64,000 nucleotides of DNA from Anderseniella sp. (lineage in GTDB: Bacteria; Pseudomonadota; Alphaproteobacteria; Rhizobiales; Aestuariivirgaceae), in assembly GCA_030626025.1 (NCBI GenBank), contig DAOUPT010000005.1:1-64000 (forward strand), in the 5' to 3' direction. The notes beneath the pieces are model-generated. The model ran no database searches, was not told the DNA's origin, and saw only the letters and a program-made list of their open reading frames with translations. The position numbers and the translations under genes are program-made. Shown here piece after piece: positions 34,952-42,307 of the stretch (the stretch's first letter is position 1; each line of letters opens with the position of its first letter).

Positions 34952-35419
34952 ATGAATAATGATAAAAAGATGATGGGTGGCTGCATGTGTGGTGCAGTAC
35001 GTTATGAGACCTCAGGCGATACCTTTGGCGTTAATCACTGCCATTGTCGTAGTTGCCGCAGACACACTGGCGCGCCGGTAGTTACGTTGGCGGGGTTTAT
35101 GGCTGACCAGGTCCGCTTTAGCGGCGATGAGCGCAAGGTCTACGAGTCGTCACCAGGCGTTGGTCGCGCGTTTTGCGGCAAGTGCGGAACGCCGCTAACT
35201 TGGGAAGGTGTAAGTAGCACACGGGGCGGGCCGATCTTTGAAATCCATATCAGCACGTTTGATAACCCGGATGTCCTGGTGCCGAATGGGCATTCCTTTG
35301 ATTCCGAGCGCATCTCGTGGTTCGATGTCGCCGATAACCTTCCGCGCTTTGAGAAGTTCAACGGCGATGGCCGTCCTCTACGCCACGGCCCGGTCAGTGA
35401 TGGCCTGCCCTCGGACTAA
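34952..35419 (+). CDS. GFA/CENP-V family zinc protein
   Basis: 155 residues. Zinc-binding cysteines are seen in GGCMCGAVRYE (11, 13), NHCHCRSCRRHTGAP (30, 32, 35) and FCGKCGTPL (75, 78), the complete glutathione-dependent-formaldehyde-activating (GFA) family pattern. Glutathione adduct chemistry is known for few members, so the reaction here is uncertain. The start at 34952 follows AAGGAGA; a longer frame from 34898 adds 18 unlikely residues. Confidence 0.85.
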   Translation: MNNDKKMMGGCMCGAVRYETSGDTFGVNHCHCRSCRRHTGAPVVTLAGFMADQVRFSGDERKVYESSPGVGRAFCGKCGTPLTWEGVSSTRGGPIFEIHISTFDNPDVLVPNGHSFDSERISWFDVADNLPRFEKFNGDGRPLRHGPVSDGLPSD

Positions 35420-35496
35420 GGGGGTTTGTTCACAGAAAATGGACTGATTTCTTTGACTAAGCTATAGTGCGCAAGCTGTTCTTTTGTAGAACAGGA

Positions 35497-35519
35497 AATA
35501 CGGTGAAATACGGTGACAG
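35497..35519. repeat. Motif TACGGTGACAG, right side of the cassette
   Basis: GAAATACGGT is repeated twice in tandem (from 35496) and the second copy runs into TACGGTGACAG (35509-35519), the reverse complement of the left-side motif. A shorter CACCGTAAC lies at 35546-35554. These sites bracket the GFA and DUF4863 genes. Confidence 0.5.
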
Positions 35520-35567
35520 CAACCTAATTATCATTACAGCTACTGCACCGTAACTGGAGGATTCTTT

Positions 35568-35801
35568 CTATTCGTCTGGCATGTTCTCACCAGCCCATTT
35601 AATCATCGCTTCACCCATCTCTTTAGCGGCTTGGGGGTGGATGTCGAAGATTGTTATTCGGGTGCCTTCTTTTACGGTCATGCGGAGCATTTGCATGCCG
35701 TTTTCGTATTCTGACTGTTTGAAGCTGGCCTGCTTCTCATCGGCCAGATACCAATGGGCATTGGCTAAAACACCGGGCGCCAAAAGATCAGAACCGCTCA
35801 T
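35568..35801 (-). CDS. Small protein of unknown function, 77 residues
   Basis: MSGSDLLAPGVLANAHWYLA... ends TIFDIHPQAAKEMGEAMIKWAGENMPDE. The start at 35801 overlaps the stop of the gene before it in ATGA, which makes it a translationally coupled partner. It appears soluble; the mid part (MLRMTVKEGTRITIFDI) looks like beta strands followed by a helix. No family is recognised. With the dioxygenase and the 64-residue protein it forms a minus-strand unit next to the dsr cluster. A remnant of its 3' end lies before cysG. Confidence 0.65.
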   Translation of the reverse strand: MSGSDLLAPGVLANAHWYLADEKQASFKQSEYENGMQMLRMTVKEGTRITIFDIHPQAAKEMGEAMIKWAGENMPDE

Positions 35802-35992
35802 CGTACGATACCCCGGGTAAATGTTCCCTCGAGACGCCAGGCCCAATTGCGCGGGGTGTCGATGTAGTCGGGTTTTACGTCCATTTCCAGTGAGATCAGG
35901 CCGTTTTGTGCTGCCTGGGCAATCAACGCTTCGAGGTCATGGAAGTGAGTTACTTGCGGGTTCTGGATAACAATATCACTGAGTCTTGCCAT
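35798..35992 (-). CDS. Small protein of unknown function, 64 residues
   Basis: MARLSDIVIQNPQVTHFHDLEALIAQAAQ... ends NWAWRLEGTFTRGIVR. It is soluble by composition. It overlaps the next small gene by ATGA and lies 35 bases after the dioxygenase. No family is recognised; the pairing with a second tiny protein suggests a small complex. Confidence 0.65.
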   Translation of the reverse strand: MARLSDIVIQNPQVTHFHDLEALIAQAAQNGLISLEMDVKPDYIDTPRNWAWRLEGTFTRGIVR

Positions 35993-36027
35993 GGGGTTAG
36001 CCTTTTTTCCTGATAATCTGATTCATA

Positions 36028-36990
36028 TTAGATCGGCGACACACGCTCTTTATAACGGATACGATACAGTAACCGTGTGTCACCTACGTCGCTTGCGTCA
36101 ATAAAACCGGTCCGGTTGTGTAATACGTTATTACATATAACGCCCTGCCCCGATTGCAACTTGTGCCTGACAATCAGCGGGTCATTTTTCAGGATGTGGG
36201 TCAGAAACGCTCTGGCCGCATCGGTCACGGCGTCATCGCGCCAGATGATATTGCGCCCGCGGGCGGTGTAGCGCATATGCAGTTGACCGGTCTGGTCATC
36301 AACTTCGAAAACCGGGCCGACACTGTCGGGGCGATAATCACTGCGCGGGTCTTCATTGGCGGGGATGGTCATCGCTTTTGGGCACATCAAGGCAGCGATG
36401 TATTTCGGATTTTCATCGCGCAGACGAATATAGGCGATTTCGGGATCAAGCAATTCATTGACGCCGCCCTCGCTGGCATCACGGACACAATGGAGCACCA
36501 TGGCCCGAATGCGGTCCTCGGGGGCATTGTAATAGCCATCGGTGTGCCAACTGAGCGGTTTGTTGGTATAGGGAATGTAGCCTCCCTTGCCGCCGATTGT
36601 GGTTTGTTCAATGGCCACCACGCCGCTTTTGGCCGCCGAGCGATGGGTCTCCATGGTTTTCAATCCGAGCGCCAGGCAAAATTTTTCAAGGGTGTCGGGT
36701 AGAATCGGGCCTTGTGACTGATAGATCGCCATATTGAATTTTTGGCAATTACTCACAATTTGTTCGATTTCGCGGTCTTGCGGATTTGCCATATCTGCCA
36801 GTGTGACAATCGATTCATTCCGCTGCGCGGGATAATTGGCGAGCTTTTCAGTACGCCAAATCTGATAAGCAGCATTATCTGCCAAATCAAAAACCGCTGT
36901 TTTCCAATGTTTTTCAGTATTTTCTGGATTATTCTGGGGCATGTTCAAACGCTTTATAACGATTCCAAACTGTATTTTGGCCAGCTTCAT
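36028..36990 (-). CDS. TauD/TfdA-type Fe(II)/2-oxoglutarate dioxygenase
   Basis: 320 residues if it starts at 36990; MPQNN at 36942 is an equally possible start, and neither has a good ribosome site. The iron facial triad is visible: H149 and D151 in LSWHTDGYY and the distal H291 in CNNVLHNRTGF, with an arginine for 2-oxoglutarate further on (LLYRIRYKER). Related enzymes release sulfite from sulfonates or hydroxylate acids. Its place directly upstream of, and divergent from, dsrA makes an organosulfur substrate attractive but unproven. Confidence 0.8.
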   Translation of the reverse strand: MKLAKIQFGIVIKRLNMPQNNPENTEKHWKTAVFDLADNAAYQIWRTEKLANYPAQRNESIVTLADMANPQDREIEQIVSNCQKFNMAIYQSQGPILPDTLEKFCLALGLKTMETHRSAAKSGVVAIEQTTIGGKGGYIPYTNKPLSWHTDGYYNAPEDRIRAMVLHCVRDASEGGVNELLDPEIAYIRLRDENPKYIAALMCPKAMTIPANEDPRSDYRPDSVGPVFEVDDQTGQLHMRYTARGRNIIWRDDAVTDAARAFLTHILKNDPLIVRHKLQSGQGVICNNVLHNRTGFIDASDVGDTRLLYRIRYKERVSPI

Positions 36991-37050
36991 TTGTGTGCTA
37001 TTGTGAATGTGTTGTGACCGTTAATCCACAGCCTGGATACAATGCCATAA

Positions 37051-37090
37051 AATTTATATATTGCAATATTCGAATTTTATAATATAAATT
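37051..37090 (+). promoter_or_regulatory. AT-rich dyads at the presumed dsrA promoter
   Basis: The perfect 12-bp palindrome ATATTGCAATAT (37058-37069) overlaps ATTCGAAT (37068-37075), and a wider pair AATTTATAT/ATATAAATT (37051-37059, 37082-37090) encloses both. A good -10, TATAAT, is at 37078-37083. No clear -35 is present, as in activator-dependent promoters. The dsrA start is 175 bases farther on. Confidence 0.5.
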
Positions 37091-37257
37091 GTTCCATCAA
37101 AGGTAACGGCAACGGAACCAACGAATGTCAAAGAGGTAATTGGCTGCCAGTTAAGGTGGGCAGGCTTTTATCAACAACCGAACCGCAAGGCTGTGACAGG
37201 CTAATACATATTGCGGACAGTCCCTGAAATAGAGGGCAGGAAAAGGGAAGACTACAC

Positions 37258-38529
37258 ATGGCTAACAATAGTCATCACGAAACACCTAATCTGGACCAAC
37301 TTGAAGCTGGGCCATGGCCCAGCTTTGTGACAGGCCTTAAACGTCTACGCGACACCAAAGGTGCCCAATATGCACCGATGATGAACGACCTGTTGGGTCA
37401 GCTTGAGCATTCATACCAAAAGAAAATGGGCTTCTGGAAAGGCGGCACGGTTTCTGTATTTGGTTATGGCGGCGGTATTATTCCGCGGTTTTCTGAAGTT
37501 GCCAAGGATTATCCAGCGTCTAAAGAGTTCCACACATTGCGTATTATGCCGCCTCCCGGCAACCATTACACAACAGATTTGTTGCGCAACATGTGTGATA
37601 TCTGGGAAGAGCATGGCTCAGGCCTTATTGCTTTTCATGGCCAGTCCGGCGACATCATGTTCCAGGGCTGTACCACTGAAAACACCCAGAAAGCCTTTGA
37701 TGCACTGAATAAAATCGGTTTTGACCTTGGTGGTGCCGGCCCTGCGTTGCGGACCGCCATGTCATGTGTTGGTCATGCACGTTGTGAAATGTCTTGTTAT
37801 GACGAGCAAAAAGCCCATCGTGAAATCATCAACGAATTCCTTGATGAAATGCATCGCCCGGCTTTGCCTTACAAATTTAAGTTCAAGTTTTCCGGTTGTC
37901 CCAATGACTGTGTGAACGCTATCCACCGGGCAGACTTTGCCGTTATCGGTACATGGCGTGATGACATGAAAGTTGATCAGGTTGAAGTTAAAAAATATGT
38001 CAAGGAAGTTGGCCGCAAATATGTGATCGACTCGGTTATTGCCATGTGTCCGACACGGGCATTGAGCCTTAACGATGATGACACACTTGAAGTTGACAAC
38101 AAGTCCTGCGTGCGTTGCATGCATTGCCTGAATGTGATGAACAAAGCCCTGTCACCTGGTGACGATAAAGGTGCTTCCATCCTGATGGGCGGCAAACGGT
38201 CACTTAAAGTTGGCGATCTGATGGGTACGGTTATCAAACCTTTCATCAAGCTGGACACCGATGAAGATTACGAAGAACTGGTTGAATTTGCCGGTGAATG
38301 TATCGATTTTTTTGCTGATAATGCTCTTGAGCATGAACGTATTGGTGAAACAATTGACCGCGTTGGTCTGCCTTCATTCCTTGAAGCCATCGAGGTTGAT
38401 CCGGATCCAAACATGGTCAATCATCCACGTACATCCAGTTATGTTCGTACCGATGACTTTACCGATGAAGCTGACAAGTACTTTGAACGTAAAGCCAGGG
38501 AAGCCGGTCTGACAGTTGCTGCCGAGTAA
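37258..38529 (+). CDS. dsrA: Reverse-type dissimilatory sulfite reductase, alpha subunit
   Basis: 423 residues. With DsrB it forms an alpha2beta2 siroheme enzyme that here should run in the oxidative direction, DsrC-bound sulfur to sulfite. Siroheme/4Fe-4S cysteines are C170 and C176 (SCVGHARC) and C214 and C218 (GCPNDC). A ferredoxin domain inserted late has C264 (MCPTR) and C284, C287, C290 (CVRCMHC). The oxidative direction is inferred from the presence of dsrEFH and dsrL and the absence of dsrD. First gene of the cluster; a hairpin and 113 bases separate it from dsrB. Confidence 0.96.
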   Translation: MANNSHHETPNLDQLEAGPWPSFVTGLKRLRDTKGAQYAPMMNDLLGQLEHSYQKKMGFWKGGTVSVFGYGGGIIPRFSEVAKDYPASKEFHTLRIMPPPGNHYTTDLLRNMCDIWEEHGSGLIAFHGQSGDIMFQGCTTENTQKAFDALNKIGFDLGGAGPALRTAMSCVGHARCEMSCYDEQKAHREIINEFLDEMHRPALPYKFKFKFSGCPNDCVNAIHRADFAVIGTWRDDMKVDQVEVKKYVKEVGRKYVIDSVIAMCPTRALSLNDDDTLEVDNKSCVRCMHCLNVMNKALSPGDDKGASILMGGKRSLKVGDLMGTVIKPFIKLDTDEDYEELVEFAGECIDFFADNALEHERIGETIDRVGLPSFLEAIEVDPDPNMVNHPRTSSYVRTDDFTDEADKYFERKAREAGLTVAAE

Positions 38530-38571
38530 TTGGCGCAACAACGGACACTTTGAGACTTTAAAAATGCAAAT

Positions 38572-38605
38572 GCTTTGCGTATGGCGTTCAAGTTGTACGC
38601 AAAGC
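38572..38605 (+). other. Intercistronic hairpin between dsrA and dsrB
   Basis: GCTTTGCGTA pairs perfectly with TACGCAAAGC around a 14-base loop. No T run follows, so it is more likely an mRNA processing or stability element than a terminator. Confidence 0.6.
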
Positions 38606-38642
38606 CCTCTAAATTCAAAAGAGATAGCAGAGAGATTTTAAA

Positions 38643-39725
38643 ATGAGTGAAGCAGCAGCAACACCGCGCGAACCCGATGAAGTCGGCGTTCCCAATCCAT
38701 TTGACTACATGCACCCTGTCCTGAAGGACAATTTTGGCAATTGGGACTGGCATGACCGTCCACGCCCGGGCGTTTTGCACCATGTGTCCAAAGACGGCAC
38801 TGAAGTGTGGACAGTTCGCGCCGGCACACAGCGCCAGATGGATGTTTATACCATTCGTACCCTTTGTGACATTGGCGACAAATTTGCTGAAGGTCACGTC
38901 CGGTTCACCACCCGCGCCAATATTGAATACATGGTGTCCAAAGAAGAAATGGTTGATCCATTGATAGAAGCCCTCACCGCTGAAGGTTTCCCGATTGGTG
39001 GTACCGGCAACTCAATTTCAATGGTCTCACACACTCAAGGTTGGCTGCACTGCGATATTCCAGGCACTGACGCATCAGGCGTTGTTAAAGGCCTGATGGA
39101 TATGGTTCACGATGATTTCATCAAAGAAGAAATGCCCAACCGGGTTCGTATTACCACTTCTTGCTGTCAGATTAACTGTGGTGGCCAGGGTGATATTGCG
39201 ATCAACGTGCAATATACCAAACCACCAAAAATCAACCACGATCTGGTTTCTGCAACCTGCGAGCGCCCCTCTGTTGTGGCGCGCTGTCCGGTTGCTGCCA
39301 TTCGTCCGGCTATGGTCAATGGCAAGCCTTCACTGGAAGTTGATGAAAAGAAATGCATTTGCTGTGGTGCGTGTTACCCGCCCTGCCCGCCAATGCAGAT
39401 CAACGGCGAAGAATCAACCAAACTGGCGATCTGGGTTGGTGGCAAGCACTCAAATGCGCGGACCAAACCTACTTTCCACAAACTGGTTGTCGCTAACCTG
39501 CCCAACAATGCGCCGCATTGGCCTGAAGTAAATGAGATCGTTAAGAAAATTCTTGTTTGCTATAAAGAAAATGCTCGCGATTGGGAACGTATGGGTGAAT
39601 GGATTGAGAGAATCGGCTGGCCTCGTTTCTTTGAAATGACGGAGCTTGCCTTTACGCATCACCACCTCGACACTTGGACTGGTGCCCGTAATACAATGAA
39701 TATGTCTACACATATCCATTTCTAA
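38643..39725 (+). CDS. dsrB: Reverse-type dissimilatory sulfite reductase, beta subunit
   Basis: 360 residues. Core cysteines are in TTSCCQINCGG (C174, C175, C179) and ATCERPSVVARCP; the ferredoxin-like cluster site is C238-x2-C241-x2-C244-x3-C248 (CICCGACYPPCPP). DsrB supplies the catalytically active siroheme in known enzymes and contacts DsrC. The start follows AGAGAG-type purines at 38621-38633. The cistron ends at a strong terminator, so dsrAB can be transcribed alone. Confidence 0.96.
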   Translation: MSEAAATPREPDEVGVPNPFDYMHPVLKDNFGNWDWHDRPRPGVLHHVSKDGTEVWTVRAGTQRQMDVYTIRTLCDIGDKFAEGHVRFTTRANIEYMVSKEEMVDPLIEALTAEGFPIGGTGNSISMVSHTQGWLHCDIPGTDASGVVKGLMDMVHDDFIKEEMPNRVRITTSCCQINCGGQGDIAINVQYTKPPKINHDLVSATCERPSVVARCPVAAIRPAMVNGKPSLEVDEKKCICCGACYPPCPPMQINGEESTKLAIWVGGKHSNARTKPTFHKLVVANLPNNAPHWPEVNEIVKKILVCYKENARDWERMGEWIERIGWPRFFEMTELAFTHHHLDTWTGARNTMNMSTHIHF

Positions 39726-39735
39726 ACGATTTTAG

Positions 39736-39777
39736 GGCCGCACACGGTTATCAACACAGTGTGCGGCCTTTTTTTTT
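39736..39777 (+). terminator. Strong intrinsic terminator inside the dsr cluster
   Basis: GGCCGCACAC pairs with GTGTGCGGCC around the loop GGTTATCAACACA, followed by nine T residues. It separates dsrAB from the genes downstream. Confidence 0.93.
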
Positions 39778-39804
39778 GACTTTATATGAGATAATTCGTA
39801 TATT
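39776..39804 (+). promoter_or_regulatory. Sigma-70-type promoter for dsrEFHC and onward
   Basis: TTGACT (39776-39781), exactly 17 bases, then TATATT (39799-39804). The -35 begins within the T run of the preceding terminator. The dsrE start is 44 bases past the -10, with AGGAG at 39834-39838. Confidence 0.8.
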
Positions 39805-39847
39805 TGAACATGAACATGTTAGATTAAGTAATCAGGAGAGCGGGAAC

Positions 39848-40240
39848 GTGAAATTCGGTGTTGTTGTAAATGAAGGACCATATACGCATCAGGCATCTGA
39901 TAGCGCATATAACTTCACCAAGGCTGCTCTGGCCAAAGGCCATGAGATTGTGCGGGTGTTTTTCTACCACGATGGTGTGAACAATGGTACGCGGTTGACG
40001 GTTCCGCCAAGTGATGACCGTAATATCCAGGAAAACTGGTCGGCACTTGCCAAAGAACATGAGCTTGATCTGGTTTTATGTATTGCTGCTGCCCAGCGCC
40101 GCGGCATACTTGATGAAAACGAAGCCAAACGTCAGGGCAAGGATGCCGACAATGTGGCTGAAGGTTTCCGTATTTCAGGCCTTGGTCAATTGATTGAAGC
40201 TGGTATTCAGGCTGATCGCCTGGTCACATTTGGCGATTAA
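39848..40240 (+). CDS. dsrE: Sulfur relay protein DsrE
   Basis: 130 residues from a GTG start with AGGAG nine bases upstream; a longer frame from 39761 would run through the promoter. The DsrE/TusD fold is shown by KFGVVVNEGPYTHQASDSAY and VRVFFYHDGV. The sulfur-carrying cysteine is C78 (LVLCIAAAQRRGI), the same position as the active residue in Allochromatium DsrE. In the DsrE2F2H2 complex it accepts sulfane sulfur and hands it to DsrC in the cytoplasm. Confidence 0.94.
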   Translation: MKFGVVVNEGPYTHQASDSAYNFTKAALAKGHEIVRVFFYHDGVNNGTRLTVPPSDDRNIQENWSALAKEHELDLVLCIAAAQRRGILDENEAKRQGKDADNVAEGFRISGLGQLIEAGIQADRLVTFGD

Positions 40241-40255
40241 GAGGGATTTGAGATT

Positions 40256-40684
40256 ATGAGTGAAGATATGGAAGAAGGCGGCACAGTTAAAAAGTTCATG
40301 TATATGAACCGCAAAGCCCCTTATGGAACGATTTATGCCCTTGAAGCCCTGGAAGTTGTACTGATTGGTGCTGCTTTTGATCAGGATGTCTCTTTGGCTT
40401 TTATTGATGATGGAGTATTCCAGTTAACCAAAGACCAGAACACCGACGACATTGGCATCAAGAACTTTTCACCGGCGTTCCGCGCTTTGGGTGACTATGA
40501 CGTGACAAAGCTTTATGTTGAAAAAGAATCACTTGCCGAACGCGGTCTGACACAAGACGACCTGATGGATCTGGTTTGGGAAGATGAAGACGATGACTGG
40601 GCCGAAAAGCCTTCTATTATCATGGTCAGCCGTGATGAAATGAAAAAGGTTTTGGGCGACCAAGACGTCATTATGAGCTTCTAA
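40256..40684 (+). CDS. dsrF: Sulfur relay protein DsrF
   Basis: 142 residues, slightly longer than the E. coli homologue TusC because of an acidic insert (VWEDEDDDWAEK). The fold core is KKFMYMNRKAPYGTIYALEALEVVLIGAAF followed by VSLAFIDDGVFQL. No sulfur-carrying cysteine is present, as expected for the structural subunit of DsrEFH. GAGGGA lies after the dsrE stop, and the gap is 15 bases. Confidence 0.93.
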   Translation: MSEDMEEGGTVKKFMYMNRKAPYGTIYALEALEVVLIGAAFDQDVSLAFIDDGVFQLTKDQNTDDIGIKNFSPAFRALGDYDVTKLYVEKESLAERGLTQDDLMDLVWEDEDDDWAEKPSIIMVSRDEMKKVLGDQDVIMSF

Positions 40685-40695
40685 GGATTAAACGC

Positions 40696-40998
40696 ATGAG
40701 CATTTTACATACAGTCAACAAGTCGCCATTCCAAAAGAACGATTTCAGTTCCTGCCTTTCCCATGCCAATGCTGGTGATGCAGTTCTGCTGATCGAAGAT
40801 GGCGTTTATGGTGCGGTTTCAGGTACTGAGGCTGCCAAACAAATTTCAAGTGCAGAGGCCAGCGTCTATGTACTTGGTGGCGATCTTGCCGCACGCGGAA
40901 TTGCCAGCGATAAAATTGCTGATGGCATTACAGTTGTCGGATATGACGGATTTGTTGATCTGGCGGCTGAGCATCAGGCAGTTAATTCCTGGCTTTGA
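40696..40998 (+). CDS. dsrH: Sulfur relay protein DsrH
   Basis: 100 residues. MSILHTVNKSPFQ and LLIEDGVYGA mark the DsrH/TusB family. C20 (FSSCLSHA) sits where the conserved cysteine of DsrH lies. Third subunit of DsrEFH; 11 bases after dsrF. The 89-base gap to dsrC holds small hairpins (GCGCG/CGCGC; AGGC/GCCT; GGCT/AGCC before TTTTTT) that may set different expression of dsrC. Confidence 0.92.
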   Translation: MSILHTVNKSPFQKNDFSSCLSHANAGDAVLLIEDGVYGAVSGTEAAKQISSAEASVYVLGGDLAARGIASDKIADGITVVGYDGFVDLAAEHQAVNSWL

Positions 40999-41087
40999 TG
41001 AATTGCGCGTTTCGATCGCGCTTTGAGATGCAGGCAATAGCCTGTGAGAGTGGCTATTAAAGCCAATTTTTTGAAGGAGACTAGAAA

Positions 41088-41420
41088 ATGGCTTATGAAT
41101 TAGATGGACAGACCATTGAGCATGACGAGGAAGGCTACCTCACAGATTTGACTCAGTGGAGCGAAGGCATGGCTGACATTCTTGCAAAAGATGAAGGCAT
41201 TGAAATGACCGACGAGCATTGGGAAGTTGTAAACTTCCTGCGCGAATATTACGACGAATACCAAATCGCTCCTGCGATCCGTGTTCTGGTTAAAGCGCTG
41301 AAAAAGACTATGGGCAAAGAAAAAGGTTCAAACAAATACCTTTACACATTGTTCCCATACGGTCCTGCCAAGCAAGCTTGTAAAATTGCTGGCCTGCCAA
41401 AACCAACCGGCTGTATCTAA
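41088..41420 (+). CDS. dsrC: Sulfur carrier protein DsrC
   Basis: 110 residues. The flexible C-terminal arm carries both functional cysteines, C98 (KQACKIAGLPKP) and the second-to-last C109 (TGCI), the full DsrC pair rather than the single-cysteine TusE form. It carries sulfur from DsrEFH to DsrAB and, as a trisulfide, interacts with DsrK. AAGGAG lies well placed before the start. Hairpins flank the gene on both sides. Confidence 0.97.
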   Translation: MAYELDGQTIEHDEEGYLTDLTQWSEGMADILAKDEGIEMTDEHWEVVNFLREYYDEYQIAPAIRVLVKALKKTMGKEKGSNKYLYTLFPYGPAKQACKIAGLPKPTGCI

Positions 41421-41460
41421 TACAAATTTAGACGCAAACTGGACGAAACAAATTCCTGTT

Positions 41461-41486
41461 CGCCATCTTCGCAAAGCGAGATGGCG
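41461..41486 (+). other. Hairpin downstream of dsrC
   Basis: CGCCATCTTCGC pairs with GCGAGATGGCG around AAA with one bulge. No T run follows. The position just after dsrC suggests a 3' stabiliser that raises dsrC mRNA over dsrM. Confidence 0.6.
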
Positions 41487-41550
41487 GATGGACCAATTCA
41501 GTAACTTTGTGAGAATTTGGCCAATTTGGCCGAGTTAAGGGGTGAGGCTC

Positions 41551-42285
41551 GTGCTTACGACTGTATATGCAATTCTGTTTTATGTAGCGACAATCACACT
41601 GGTTGGCGGTATTGCGCTGCGCATCAAACAATATTGGTCTATCCCTGCTCCCTTGAAAATTCCAACCACACCGGCCCCGACGACCAAGCGTGGTGTGTGG
41701 TTCCGGATGTTTAAAGAAGTGGCACTGTTTGAAAGCCTGTTTAAGTCCAACAAGTGGATTTGGGTTTTTGGCATGCTGTTTCATGCCGGTCTGGCGCTGG
41801 TACTGCTGCGTCACTTCCGTTATTTCACCGACACAACAGCTTTGATCTGGGCATGGGTCCACTGGATACAGCCTTTTGGCCTGTATGCCGGGTTTGCCAT
41901 GCTGGCAGGTCTTGTCGGTCTGTTTATTCGCCGCATTGTTGTCCCTCGCGTGCGCTATATCTCTTCACCATCTGATTATCTGATGCTGATCATGCTGTTC
42001 TTTATCGGCTTTTCCGGCATGATGATGAAATTTGTGGCTCACACTGACATTGTTGCGGTCAAATTGTTTTTCCGCGGACTGATGTATTTTGACTGGCATC
42101 CCCTGCCCGCTGACATTCCCCTGCTGGTGCACCTTACTTTGGTTGCCACGCTGATGATTATATTCCCCTTCTCCAAATTACTGCATGCGCCGGGCGTTTT
42201 CTTTAGCCCGACCCGCAACATGGTCGATAACCCGCGTGAAAAACGCCACATTGTCGCCTGGGCTGCCGATCTGGAAAAGAAATAA
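41551..42285 (+). CDS. dsrM: DsrM, membrane cytochrome b subunit of DsrMKJOP
   Basis: 244 residues with five hydrophobic segments and several histidines placed as heme b ligands (MLFHAGLAL, AWVHWIQPF, VAHTD, LLVHLTLVATL), similar to the gamma subunit of nitrate reductase. It passes electrons between quinone and DsrK. GTG 41551 is preferred since AAGGGG at 41537-41542 is eight bases ahead; an in-frame GTG at 41542 overlaps that site. Confidence 0.92.
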   Translation: MLTTVYAILFYVATITLVGGIALRIKQYWSIPAPLKIPTTPAPTTKRGVWFRMFKEVALFESLFKSNKWIWVFGMLFHAGLALVLLRHFRYFTDTTALIWAWVHWIQPFGLYAGFAMLAGLVGLFIRRIVVPRVRYISSPSDYLMLIMLFFIGFSGMMMKFVAHTDIVAVKLFFRGLMYFDWHPLPADIPLLVHLTLVATLMIIFPFSKLLHAPGVFFSPTRNMVDNPREKRHIVAWAADLEKK

Positions 42286-42307
42286 AGAGATAAACGAGGC
42301 CAAAAAC

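Noticed and set aside
35568-35846. 92-residue version of the small gene starting at 35846
   Set aside because: The extra 15 residues overlap the previous gene; the ATGA-coupled start at 35801 fits better.
39761-39847. Longer DsrE with an N-terminal extension from 39761
   Set aside because: The extension would be encoded by the terminator and promoter; GTG 39848 has AGGAG and gives the family length with C78 in place.
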